This document shows positions 36,652 to 44,625 of a stretch of DNA of 64,000 nucleotides, piece after piece. The position numbers and the translations under genes are program-made. The first letter of the stretch is position 1. Each line of letters begins with the position of its first letter. The stretch is taken from NCBI RefSeq assembly GCF_051900535.1, contig NZ_JBHZGI010000003.1, positions 248,001 through 312,000 on the forward strand, in the 5' to 3' direction. Below the pieces are notes generated by a model. That model was not told the origin of the DNA. It searched no databases and saw only the letters and a program-made list of their open reading frames with translations. The DNA comes from Frateuria_A sp051900535 (GTDB lineage Bacteria; Pseudomonadota; Gammaproteobacteria; Xanthomonadales; Rhodanobacteraceae).

Positions 36652-37926
36652 TCAGCCGGTGGCCCAGCGCCGCACCGCCTCCGCAAAGGCGAGGCAATCG
36701 GCGTGGCGGTTGTAGAGCGGGGCGGGGGAAATGCGGATGACGTCCGGCTCGCGCCAGTCGCCGATGATGCCGTGGGCCATCAGGTATTCGAAGAGCGCGC
36801 GCCCACGGGCGCGGCCGCCGAGCACGCGGATCGACAGCTGCGCGCCACGACGCGCCGGGTCGGCGGGCGTGACGATTTCCAGCACGTCGGGCAACTGCGT
36901 GCGCACCAGCCATTCGAGATAGCCGGTCAGCGCCAGCGACTTTTCGCGCAGCCACGCCATGCCGGCGCGGCGGAAGAGTTCCAGCGACACACGCAGCGGC
37001 GCCAGCGCAAGGATCGGCGGGTTGGAAAGCTGCCAGCCGTCCGCGCCGGGCGTCGGCTCGAACTGCGGACCCATCTGGAAGCGGGTGGTCTTGTCGTGAC
37101 CCCACCAGCCGGCAAAGCGCGGCAACGCTTCGCGCGCATGGCGCTCGTGCACGAACGCCCCACCGACGGCGCCAGGGCCGGAATTCAAATACTTGTAGCT
37201 GCACCAGATGGCGAAATCCGCGTCGCTGTCGTGCAGCTGCAGCGGCAGGTTGCCGACCGCATGGGCGAGGTCGAACCCGACCTGGCAACCCTGTGCGTGG
37301 GCCAGGCGGGCGATCGCCTTCAGGTCGAACGCCTGGCCGGTGCGGTACTGCACGCCCGGCAGCATCACCAGCGCGGTGCGCGCGCCGTGTTCGGCCAGGG
37401 CGCGCTCGAAGGCCGCGTCCGAGATCGTGCCATTGGGCTCGTCCGGCTCCAGCTCGATCAGCGCGGTGGCGGGGTCGTAGCCGTGGAACCGGATCTGCGA
37501 CTCGACCGCATAGCGATCGGTGGGAAAGGCGCCGGCTTCGATCAGGATCGCGTGGCGCTCGGGCGAGGGACGGTAGAAGCTCACCATCATCAGGTGCAGG
37601 TTCACGCCCAGCGTGTTCATCGCCACCACTTCGGACGGTAGCGCGCCGACCACCTGCGCCAGGTCGTCGCGCACGAACTCGTGGTAGTCCATCCAGGGCA
37701 GCCGGCCCTTGAAATGGCCTTCGACGCCCAACTCGCCCCAGTAGTCCAGCTCCGCTGCAACCGAGTCGCGCACCGCGCGGGGCTGCAGGCCCAGCGAGTT
37801 GCCGCAGAAGTAATGCGAATCGCGGCCTTCGTGCGGGGGAATCAGGAACTCGTCGCGGAACGCGCGCAGCGGGTCGGCTTCATCGGCGGCGGCCGCCCAC
37901 GTGGCGGAGGCCTGGTAGTGCGTCAT
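36652..37926 (-). CDS. kynU: Kynureninase
   Basis: A 424-residue PLP enzyme that cleaves kynurenine or 3-hydroxykynurenine to (hydroxy)anthranilate and alanine. The PLP lysine is Lys245 in WCSYKYLNSGPG. The N-terminal HYFCGNSLGLQPR (38-50) and GHFKGRLPWMDYHE are family signatures, as is the Asp in VGFDLAHAVGN. Length matches the family (about 420). It lies in a minus-strand operon with ACMSD, indicating tryptophan degradation via the kynurenine route. Confidence 0.95.
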   Translation of the reverse strand: MTHYQASATWAAAADEADPLRAFRDEFLIPPHEGRDSHYFCGNSLGLQPRAVRDSVAAELDYWGELGVEGHFKGRLPWMDYHEFVRDDLAQVVGALPSEVVAMNTLGVNLHLMMVSFYRPSPERHAILIEAGAFPTDRYAVESQIRFHGYDPATALIELEPDEPNGTISDAAFERALAEHGARTALVMLPGVQYRTGQAFDLKAIARLAHAQGCQVGFDLAHAVGNLPLQLHDSDADFAIWCSYKYLNSGPGAVGGAFVHERHAREALPRFAGWWGHDKTTRFQMGPQFEPTPGADGWQLSNPPILALAPLRVSLELFRRAGMAWLREKSLALTGYLEWLVRTQLPDVLEIVTPADPARRGAQLSIRVLGGRARGRALFEYLMAHGIIGDWREPDVIRISPAPLYNRHADCLAFAEAVRRWATG

Positions 37927-37936
37927 CCTTGGAACC

Positions 37937-38449
37937 TCATCGGGCCAGGTCGGCGGCGACCGCGTCGCAGCCCTTGTCGAATGCGGCGGCCCAGGCGGCG
38001 CCGGCCTCGCTGCGGGCCGGTCGGGCGCAGCGCAGGCGGACCGCGTGGTTGTTCTTGAACCAGAACCGCTCGTCGTAGCGGTAGGCCGTACCGTGTTCCT
38101 GCGAGGTGTAGGCCTGGCTGTTGGGGCCATCGGGGCTGCCGATGGCCTTGTAACCGTCGAGCGCCTTGGCCTTGCGGGTGGCGATGCCCACGTACTGCTG
38201 GAAGGCGGCAAGGTCGCTGACCGGCTCCACTTCCACCGTGACCGAGGAGAGATTGTCGCGGGCGGTGGGCGAGGGGTCGGGTACCTGGAATACGCGCATT
38301 TCTGGCACGCCCTGGGTTTCCATGATGGTGACCCAGTTGTCCGGCGTGCTGAAGGCGACATCGCCGCCGGCCATGCTGACATCGGTGGCGCAGGCGGGGC
38401 CGGCCAGCAGCAGGGCGCCGACCAGGAAGAAGCTGCGGTAGAGGTTCAT
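37937..38449 (-). CDS. Secreted hypothetical protein in the kynurenine operon
   Basis: A 170-residue protein with a clear signal peptide (MNLYRSFFLVGALLLAGPACA, cut likely near residue 21). The mature part has SMAGGDVAFSTPDNWVTIME and two Cys that could pair in the periplasm. I do not recognise a domain. Its ATG overlaps the stop of the ACMSD gene (ATGA) and it ends 10 bases before kynU, so it is co-transcribed. The start is chosen at Met 38449 because it gives the signal peptide; a Met at 38506 would lie inside the ACMSD gene. Confidence 0.75.
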   Translation of the reverse strand: MNLYRSFFLVGALLLAGPACATDVSMAGGDVAFSTPDNWVTIMETQGVPEMRVFQVPDPSPTARDNLSSVTVEVEPVSDLAAFQQYVGIATRKAKALDGYKAIGSPDGPNSQAYTSQEHGTAYRYDERFWFKNNHAVRLRCARPARSEAGAAWAAAFDKGCDAVAADLAR

Positions 38450-39480
38450 GAACGCTCCGGAATAGGTGCCTGGGGGACAAATCGCTGCAAGGGCAGGCCC
38501 AGCCATTCCAGTGCGGTGCCGTGGAACAAGCGAGCACGGTCCGCTTCATCCAGCCTCAAGGCCTCGATGCCGCTGCCGGGCTCCTGTTCGCCCAGCGGGA
38601 AAGGATAGTCGGTGCCCAGCATCACGCGATCGACGCCGGTCACATCCAGGAGATAACGCAGCGCCCGCTCGTCGTGCACGCAGGAGTCGAAGTACAGGCG
38701 CTTGAGGTACTCGCGCGGGTTGCGCGGGTTGTCGGTGGCGACCAGGTCCGGGCGCATGCGGAAGCCGTGCTCGATGCGTCCGATCGACCAGGGAAAGCTG
38801 CCGCCGCCGTGGGCCAGCATGATGCGCAGCTTCGGCAACCGTTCCAGCACGCCGCCAAAGGCCAGGCAGCAGCCGGCGCGCGACTGCTCGGCGGGCATGC
38901 CTACCAGCCAGGGCATCCAGTACTTGGGCATGGTGTCGGTGCCCATCATGTCCCAGGGATGGACCAGGATTGCGGCCCCCAGGTCCGCTGCGGCCTCGAA
39001 GAACGGGAACAGCTCCGGCGCGTCCAGGTTCCAGTCGTTGCAATGCGAGCCGATCTGCACGCCCTGCAGCCCCAGTTCGTCGATGCAGCGCTCCAACTCG
39101 CGGATGGCCAGTTCCGGCGCCTGCAGCGGAACCGTGCCGATGCCCGCGTAGTGGCGCGGGTAGTCCTGGCACATCTGCGCCATGTGGTCGTTCAGGTGCC
39201 GATGCAGCTCCAGCGCCTGGTAACCGGGGGCCCAGTATGAAAACAGCACCGGCACGGTGGAGATGACCTGCACGTCCACGCCGAAGCGGGCGTAGTCGTC
39301 GATGCGGGTCTGCGGATCGAACGCCGAATCCCACACTTCGCGGAAAAACTTGCCGTCCTTGTAGATGCGGTGGCGGCCGTCGGTATGGGTCATGACCGGG
39401 AAGCGGTCGTTGCCGTATTTGGCGGCCAGGTTGGGCCAGTCGCGGGGCAGGATGTGCGCGTGGGTGTCGATCTTGAGCAT
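38446..39480 (-). CDS. 2-amino-3-carboxymuconate-6-semialdehyde decarboxylase (ACMSD)
   Basis: A 344-residue zinc amidohydrolase-fold decarboxylase. It diverts the tryptophan/3-hydroxyanthranilate breakdown product away from quinolinate. Metal and catalytic residues are visible: His7 and His9 (DTHAHI), His174 (ILVHPWDM), His224 (MLAHGGG) and Asp291 (LGTDYPFP). They match in number and spacing the characterised Pseudomonas enzyme. It is the first gene of the minus-strand operon with kynU; kmo and the 3-hydroxyanthranilate dioxygenase are not in the window. Confidence 0.93.
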   Translation of the reverse strand: MLKIDTHAHILPRDWPNLAAKYGNDRFPVMTHTDGRHRIYKDGKFFREVWDSAFDPQTRIDDYARFGVDVQVISTVPVLFSYWAPGYQALELHRHLNDHMAQMCQDYPRHYAGIGTVPLQAPELAIRELERCIDELGLQGVQIGSHCNDWNLDAPELFPFFEAAADLGAAILVHPWDMMGTDTMPKYWMPWLVGMPAEQSRAGCCLAFGGVLERLPKLRIMLAHGGGSFPWSIGRIEHGFRMRPDLVATDNPRNPREYLKRLYFDSCVHDERALRYLLDVTGVDRVMLGTDYPFPLGEQEPGSGIEALRLDEADRARLFHGTALEWLGLPLQRFVPQAPIPERS

Positions 39481-39562
39481 CGGGCGAGTCTAGCAGGGCA
39501 GTCGCGGCGACCCCGTAGTGCGAAAACCCGGCCCACTTCCCGTCGTTGCCAGGCCTTTGGCC

Positions 39563-39568
39563 TATACT
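39563..39568 (+). promoter_or_regulatory. Candidate -10 element for the ECF sigma gene
   Basis: TATACT (39563-39568) is a good -10 hexamer, 85 bases before the GTG start. The base positions 17 upstream do not form a convincing -35, so this is only a weak candidate. Confidence 0.3.
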
Positions 39569-39652
39569 TTTCCCCGCGGCCGAGTCTGGCCGCGTCCGGG
39601 ATCGGCGCCAGCCGGTCCGCGGCCATCGGGGCGGGAAGGGGCCACCACAGCC

Positions 39653-40213
39653 GTGAATACCAGTGTCGATGTGACGCGACTGCTGCATTCGGCGCAGGCG
39701 GGCGATACCGCCGCGCTGGAGGAGGCGCTGCGCCAGATGTACGCGGCGCTGCACCGGCTGGCCGGCGCGCAACTGCGCCGCAACACCAGCGAGCGCACCC
39801 TTAGCGCCACCGCCCTGGTCAACGAGGCCTACCTGAAGGTGTTCGGCGGCAATTGCCCGCCGCAATGGGAAAGCCGCGGCCACCTGCTCGGCGTGGCAGC
39901 CAGGGCGATGCGCGAGGTGCTGGTCGATTCGGCCCGCCGCCGCCAGGCAGCCAAGCGCCCGCAGGACTGCGACCGCATCGAGCTGTCCGAAATCTCCGGT
40001 TCGCTGATGCCCGACGTCGACTACGTGGGCCTGCTCGACGCGCTGGACACGCTGGAACAGATCGACCCGCGCCAGGCCAGCATCGTCTCCATGCGCTTCT
40101 TCGTCGGCCTGAGCGCCGAGCAGATCGCCGCCGCGCTGGGTATCTCCGCCACCACCGTGCAACGCGAGTGGCGCCTGGCGCGTGCCTGGTTGCAGCGCGA
40201 GCTGCAGGCCTGA
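39653..40213 (+). CDS. ECF RNA polymerase sigma factor (TIGR02999 / ECF43-like) next to the T6SS
   Basis: A 186-residue sigma factor. Region 2 covers about residues 10-100 (AYLKVFGG... RGHLLGVAARAMREVLVDSAR) and region 4 covers about 120-186 with the helix-turn-helix ISATTVQREWRLARAWLQREL. The segment TALVNEAYLKV is typical of the TIGR02999 branch. In Xanthomonas citri a sigma factor of this kind (EcfK) with kinase PknS switches on the T6SS; the location here suggests a similar role. No anti-sigma gene is adjacent. The start is a GTG at 39653 with GGGAAGGGG upstream. Confidence 0.88.
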   Translation: MNTSVDVTRLLHSAQAGDTAALEEALRQMYAALHRLAGAQLRRNTSERTLSATALVNEAYLKVFGGNCPPQWESRGHLLGVAARAMREVLVDSARRRQAAKRPQDCDRIELSEISGSLMPDVDYVGLLDALDTLEQIDPRQASIVSMRFFVGLSAEQIAAALGISATTVQREWRLARAWLQRELQA

Positions 40214-40598
40214 AGCCGACGCGAAGGCCGATCGGCCTTCTTTGTAGAAGCACGCTCGCAGACGATCCCATTTCGAGAGGCAGGGAAAATTAGCCCACAA
40301 TCGGGTTCCTGACGGGCGCTGCTGTGCCCGTGTTTTCTTCGTGAATGCAAGCTGAACAGCGCGTTCATTTCCGTGGTCGATACGTGAAGCCCCCCACGCA
40401 CTAGAACAGTGGGAAGGCGCTAGCCCGCCCTTTGCCACGCCAGTCGGACAGAGCCGCAAGCGGAACGGTCCCGTTCCGCAACGCCCGTGCCGTCGACGCG
40501 CTGCAGGGACGTGCGCGCGCTGCGCCGCGTGTCCGCGGGCGTGCCCTCAAGGCGTCGCGTTCCAACCGGAAGACCTCAAGTCCCAGGAGACAGCCGCA
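40214..40598. other. 385-bp gap before the T6SS genes
   Basis: No gene is seen. A 6-bp stem (ACGGGC at 40312-40317 with GCCCGT at 40326-40331) followed by GTTTTCTT could terminate the sigma factor transcript. The start of the gap (40239-40256) carries a partial copy of the GTAG-AGC type repeat end. The stretch must also hold the T6SS promoter, but no recognisable sigma-70 or sigma-54 (GG-N10-GC) element stands out. Confidence 0.4.
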
Positions 40599-41105
40599 AT
40601 GGCCAAGCAAAGCAGTCAGAAGTTCATCGCGCGTAACCGCGCGCCGCGGGTGCAGATCGAGTACGACGTCGAGGTCTACGGCGCACAGAAGAAGGTGCAG
40701 GTGCCGTTCGTGATGGGTGTGATGTCGGACCTCTCCGGCGCCAACAACGCCGAACTGCCGCCGATCGAGGACCGCAAGGCGCTGGAAATCGACGTCGACA
40801 ACTTCGACAGCCGTCTGCAGTCGATGAAGCCGCGCGTGTCCTTCGCCGTGCCAAACACGCTGACCGGCGAGGGCAACCTCAGCGTCGACATCACCTTCGA
40901 GAGCATGGACGACTTCTCGCCTGCCGCCGTGGCGCGCAGGGTCGCTCCGGTCGCCAAGCTCCTCGAGGCCCGCACGCAGCTGGCCAACCTCAACACCTAC
41001 ATGGACGGCAAGGCCGGTGCGGAGAAGCTGATCGCCCAGGCGATCAACGATCCGGCACTGCTGCAGTCGCTGGTCTCGGCCGCCAAGCCGAGCGACGGGG
41101 AGTAA
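40599..41105 (+). CDS. tssB: T6SS contractile sheath small subunit TssB
   Basis: A 168-residue sheath protein (VipA/ImpB). It starts MAKQSSQKFIARNRAPRVQI and carries the family segment VMSDLSG, the DVDNFDSRL stretch and the C-terminal helix region VAKLLEARTQLANLNTYMDGK. TssB and TssC interlock to form the contractile tube that propels Hcp. The ATG at 40599 follows CAGGAGACAGCCGCA, a good ribosome site. First structural gene of the T6SS locus. Confidence 0.96.
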   Translation: MAKQSSQKFIARNRAPRVQIEYDVEVYGAQKKVQVPFVMGVMSDLSGANNAELPPIEDRKALEIDVDNFDSRLQSMKPRVSFAVPNTLTGEGNLSVDITFESMDDFSPAAVARRVAPVAKLLEARTQLANLNTYMDGKAGAEKLIAQAINDPALLQSLVSAAKPSDGE

Positions 41106-41109
41106 GCAC

Positions 41110-42603
41110 ATGTCCACCGAGACCCTGGCCGAACGCGGCCAAGCCACCGAAACCCTCGAGGCCGGCGACTTCGCCGCGCTGCTGAGCAAGGAATTCAAAC
41201 CCAAGAGCGACCGTGCGAAGGAAGAGGTCGAGTCGGCCGTCCGCACGCTGGCCGAGCAGGTGCTTAGCAAGTCCGACGTGGTTTCCGACGACGTCGCGCA
41301 GACGATCAACGCCTACATCGCCGAGATCGACCGCAAGCTCAGCGAGCAGATCAACCAGATCATGCACCACGCCGATTTCCAGAAGCTGGAAAGCGCCTGG
41401 CGCGGCCTGCATTACCTGGTCAACAACACCGAGACCGACCAGCTCCTGAAGATCCGCGTCATGAACATCTCCAAGAAGGAGCTGGGCAAGACGCTCAAGC
41501 GCTACAAGGGCACCGCCTGGGACCAGAGCCCGATCTTCAAGAAGATGTACGAAGAGGAATACGGCCAGCTCGGCGGCGAGCCGTACGGCTGCCTGGTCGG
41601 CGACTACTACTTCGACCACAGCCCGCAGGACGTCGAGCTGCTGGGCGGTATCGCCCAGGTAACGGCCGCCGCGCACGCGCCGTTCCTGGCCGCGGCCAAC
41701 TCCAGCCTGATGGGCATGGAGAGCTGGAACGAGCTGTCCAACCCGCGCGACCTGGCCAAGATCTTCTCCACGCCCGACTACGCCTCCTGGCGTTCGCTGC
41801 GCGAGTCGGACGACGCCAAGTACCTGGGCCTGGCGATGCCGCGCACGCTCTCGCGCCTGCCCTACGGTGCCGCCACCAACCCGGTGGAGGAGTTCGACTT
41901 CGAGGAAGACACCGCCGGTGCCGATTCCTCCAAGTACACCTGGCAGAACGCCGCCTACGCGATGGCGGTCAACATCAACCGCTCGTTCAAGGCCTACGGC
42001 TGGTGCTCGCGCATCCGCGGCATCGAGTCCGGTGGCGCGGTCGAGGGCCTGCCGGTGCACGCCTTCCCGACCGACGACGGCGGTGTGGACATGAAGTGCC
42101 CGACCGAGATCGCCATCACCGACCGCCGTTCGGCGGAGCTGGACAAGATGGGCCTGATGCCGCTGGTGCATCGCAAGAACTCGGACATGGCCGCCTTCAT
42201 CAGCGCCCAGTCGCTGGCCAAGCCGGAGGAGTACGACGATCCGGACGCCACCGCCAACGCCGCGCTGAGCTGCCGCCTGCCGTACATGTTCGCCTGCTGC
42301 CGCTTCGCGCACTACCTGAAGTGCATCGTGCGCGACAAGATCGGCTCCTTCAGCGACCGCGAGCAGATGCAGAACTGGCTGACCAACTGGGTCATGCAGT
42401 ACGTCGACGGCGATCCGGCCAACTCCAGCGAGGAGACCAAGGCGCGCAAACCGCTCTCCGCCGCCGAGGTGGTAGTGGAAGAGGTCGAGGGCGCACCCGG
42501 CTACTACACCTCCAAGTTCTTCCTCAAGCCGCACTACCAGCTCGAGGGTCTCACCGTGTCGCTGCGGCTGGTTTCGCGCCTGCCGTCGGCTGCCAAGGCC
42601 TGA
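41110..42603 (+). CDS. tssC: T6SS contractile sheath large subunit TssC
   Basis: A 497-residue sheath protein (VipB/ImpC). It contains SEQINQIMHHADFQKLESAWRG, then GLHYLV, and the FGIL-like core around YDSPQDVELLGGIAQVTAAAH (here DHSPQDVELL). The C-terminal KPHYQLEGLTVSLRLVSRLP matches the family, including the ClpV-accessible end. It follows tssB by four bases. Length is normal (about 495). Confidence 0.96.
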   Translation: MSTETLAERGQATETLEAGDFAALLSKEFKPKSDRAKEEVESAVRTLAEQVLSKSDVVSDDVAQTINAYIAEIDRKLSEQINQIMHHADFQKLESAWRGLHYLVNNTETDQLLKIRVMNISKKELGKTLKRYKGTAWDQSPIFKKMYEEEYGQLGGEPYGCLVGDYYFDHSPQDVELLGGIAQVTAAAHAPFLAAANSSLMGMESWNELSNPRDLAKIFSTPDYASWRSLRESDDAKYLGLAMPRTLSRLPYGAATNPVEEFDFEEDTAGADSSKYTWQNAAYAMAVNINRSFKAYGWCSRIRGIESGGAVEGLPVHAFPTDDGGVDMKCPTEIAITDRRSAELDKMGLMPLVHRKNSDMAAFISAQSLAKPEEYDDPDATANAALSCRLPYMFACCRFAHYLKCIVRDKIGSFSDREQMQNWLTNWVMQYVDGDPANSSEETKARKPLSAAEVVVEEVEGAPGYYTSKFFLKPHYQLEGLTVSLRLVSRLPSAAKA

Positions 42604-42614
42604 CGCTCATGACC

Positions 42615-42642
42615 GGCGATGGCGGCGCATGCCGCCATCGCC
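42615..42642 (+). promoter_or_regulatory. Strong 12-bp hairpin between tssC and hcp
   Basis: GGCGATGGCGGC (42615-42626) pairs perfectly with GCCGCCATCGCC (42631-42642), loop GCAT. No T-run follows, so it is more likely an mRNA stability, processing or attenuation element than a simple terminator. The 157-bp gap before hcp is unusually long for this operon. Confidence 0.6.
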
Positions 42643-42760
42643 GCGTCGCATGCGCCATCCGGCGAAGTTCCACCGCACCGCAGCAAGACGATCCGAAGGG
42701 CAGGGACGCGTCCCGCCGGCGGTATCGAACATCCATCACGAAACGTAGGGAGAAGGTTTC

Positions 42761-43264
42761 ATGGCATTCGACATGCACATCAAGTTCGGCGCCGGCAAGG
42801 TCAAGATCGAAGGCGCGTCCAACCACAAGAAGCACAAGGGCGAGGTGCCGATCCTTGCCTGGTCGTGGGGCGTCAGCAACACCGGCGACCTGCACACCGG
42901 CGGTGGCTCGGCCAGCGGCGGCAAGGCCCATGTGCAGGACATCTCGATCACCAAGTACGTCGACGGCTGCTCCAACGCGCTGCTGGACGCGGTCTGCACG
43001 GGCGGTCGCATGGACCAGGCGTGGCTGTACGTCACCAACGCCACCGGTGAGCAGACCGACTTCCTCACCATCGAGCTCTCCGAGGGCGTGCTGGTGACCT
43101 CCGTGTCGACCGGCGGCAGCGGCGGCGAAGATCGCCTGACCGAGAACATCACCCTGCACTTCGGCAAGTTCAAGTACTCGTTCCAGCCGCAGGACGACAA
43201 GGGTGCCAAGCAGGGCGGCGCCAAGGAGTTCACCTACGACATCCAGGGCGTGGCCAAGGCCTGA
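42761..43264 (+). CDS. hcp: T6SS inner tube protein Hcp (TssD)
   Basis: A 167-residue Hcp1-family protein. It begins MAFDMHIKFGAGKVKIEG, with the typical EVPILAWSWGVSN and HVQDISITKYVDGCS segments, and ends KEFTYDIQGVAKA. Hexamers stack into the tube inside the sheath and can also carry small effectors. The start has GTAGGGAGAAGG about 5 bases upstream. No C-terminal effector extension is present. It lies behind a strong hairpin. Confidence 0.96.
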   Translation: MAFDMHIKFGAGKVKIEGASNHKKHKGEVPILAWSWGVSNTGDLHTGGGSASGGKAHVQDISITKYVDGCSNALLDAVCTGGRMDQAWLYVTNATGEQTDFLTIELSEGVLVTSVSTGGSGGEDRLTENITLHFGKFKYSFQPQDDKGAKQGGAKEFTYDIQGVAKA

Positions 43265-43317
43265 TCCTGACCTGCAACGCCTTGCCAGGCGTACCGGAAA
43301 CCTCCAGGGGCGTGACC

Positions 43318-44118
43318 ATGACACCCGAGAACATGCTGAAGGAAGGTCGCCTGGACGAGGCGTTGCAGGGCCTCACCTCGCAGGTGCGGAACAACCCGGC
43401 GGACGCGCGCTGCCGGGTGTTCCTGTTCCAGCTGCTGGCCCTGCTGGGCCAGTGGGACCGCGCACAGGCGCAGCTGAAGGTCAGCGGCGATCTGGACGTG
43501 AACAACACCCTGATGGCCGGCGCCTATGCGCAGGCCCTGCGGGGCGAAATGATGCGCGTCGGCGTGCTCGCCGGCGAGCGCATGCCTTCGGTGGTCGGCG
43601 AGCCGTCCCAGTGGATGGCGCTGCTGCTGCAGGCACTCCGGCTCGATGCACAGGGGCAGCATGCGCAAGCGGCGCCACTGCGTGAACAGGCCTTCGAACT
43701 GGCGCCGACCGTGTCGGGCGAGATCGACGGCGAGGCCTTCGAATGGATCGCCGACGCGGACCCGCGTTTCGGACCATGCCTGGAAATGGTGGTCAACGGC
43801 GGCTATGCCTGGGTGCCGTTCGATCGCCTGAAGCAACTGGCCTTCGAAGCGCCCACCGACCTTCGCGACAAGATCTGGGCGCCGGTACAGGTGACCTGGA
43901 GCAACGGCGGCCAGGCGGTTGGCTTCGTGCCTTGCCGCTATCCCGCCTCGGAGCGGTCGGCCGACGCCGAGGTGGTGCTCGCGCGTCGCACCGATTGGGA
44001 GGAGCGCGATTGCGGCCTGGTCGTCGGGCTTGGCCAGCGCATGTTCGCCACCGACGCGGGCGAATACTCGTTGCTGGACGTGCGCACCATCGTTTTCAAC
44101 AACGATCCAGCCGCCTGA
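43318..44118 (+). CDS. tagJ: T6SS accessory protein TagJ (ImpE)
   Basis: A 266-residue ImpE-family protein. The N-terminal half is a TPR-like helical repeat (MLKEGRLDEALQGLTSQVRNNP), and the C-terminal half contains EWIADADPRFGPCLEMVVNGGYAWVPF, the ImpE signature. TagJ binds the sheath subunit TssB and is found in T6SS clusters of the Pseudomonas H1 type. The start at 43318 removes 12 upstream codons that would lie directly after hcp. Its stop overlaps the tssE start. Confidence 0.9.
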   Translation: MTPENMLKEGRLDEALQGLTSQVRNNPADARCRVFLFQLLALLGQWDRAQAQLKVSGDLDVNNTLMAGAYAQALRGEMMRVGVLAGERMPSVVGEPSQWMALLLQALRLDAQGQHAQAAPLREQAFELAPTVSGEIDGEAFEWIADADPRFGPCLEMVVNGGYAWVPFDRLKQLAFEAPTDLRDKIWAPVQVTWSNGGQAVGFVPCRYPASERSADAEVVLARRTDWEERDCGLVVGLGQRMFATDAGEYSLLDVRTIVFNNDPAA

Positions 44119-44621
44119 TGGCCGAGCTGACTACCCAGGAGCGCCTGCAGCCTTCGCTGCTCGACCGGTTGACCGACGAAGAGCCGGGCAAGGCCGACGA
44201 GAGCCGCGAGAAGCGGGTGATCTCCGCCACGCGCCTGCGCGATTGCGTGGCGCGGGACATTTCCTGGCTGCTCAACTGCGTGAACCTCGGCAGCGGCGTG
44301 GAACTTGACGATTACCCGGAAGTGGCTCGCTCCGTGCTCAATTTCGGTATCCCGGACCTGACCGGCATGGCCCTGTCCGGCGTCGACGCCAGCGTCCTGC
44401 AACGCCAGTTGCGCGAGGCGCTGATCGCGTTCGAGCCGCGCCTCACCGGAAGCACCTTGCGCGTGACTGTCAACGCCGACGGCAAGCGCATGGACCGGCA
44501 GTCGCTGGTCTTCAACATCGAATCGGAGATGTGGGCGCAACCGATCCCGCTGAATCTTTACCTCAAGACCGAGATCGACCTGGAAACCGGTCGCTTCAAC
44601 GTCTCCGAAAGCCTGGGCTGA
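44118..44621 (+). CDS. tssE: T6SS baseplate subunit TssE
   Basis: A 167-residue gp25-like wedge protein. SLLDRLTD at the N-terminus, VARDISWLLNC, YPEVARSVLNFGIPDLTG and the EAL-type segment REALIAFEPRLTGSTL are family signatures. It joins TssF and TssG in the baseplate. The ATG overlaps the tagJ stop by one base. Length is typical. Confidence 0.94.
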   Translation: MAELTTQERLQPSLLDRLTDEEPGKADESREKRVISATRLRDCVARDISWLLNCVNLGSGVELDDYPEVARSVLNFGIPDLTGMALSGVDASVLQRQLREALIAFEPRLTGSTLRVTVNADGKRMDRQSLVFNIESEMWAQPIPLNLYLKTEIDLETGRFNVSESLG

Positions 44622-44625
44622 CGCC

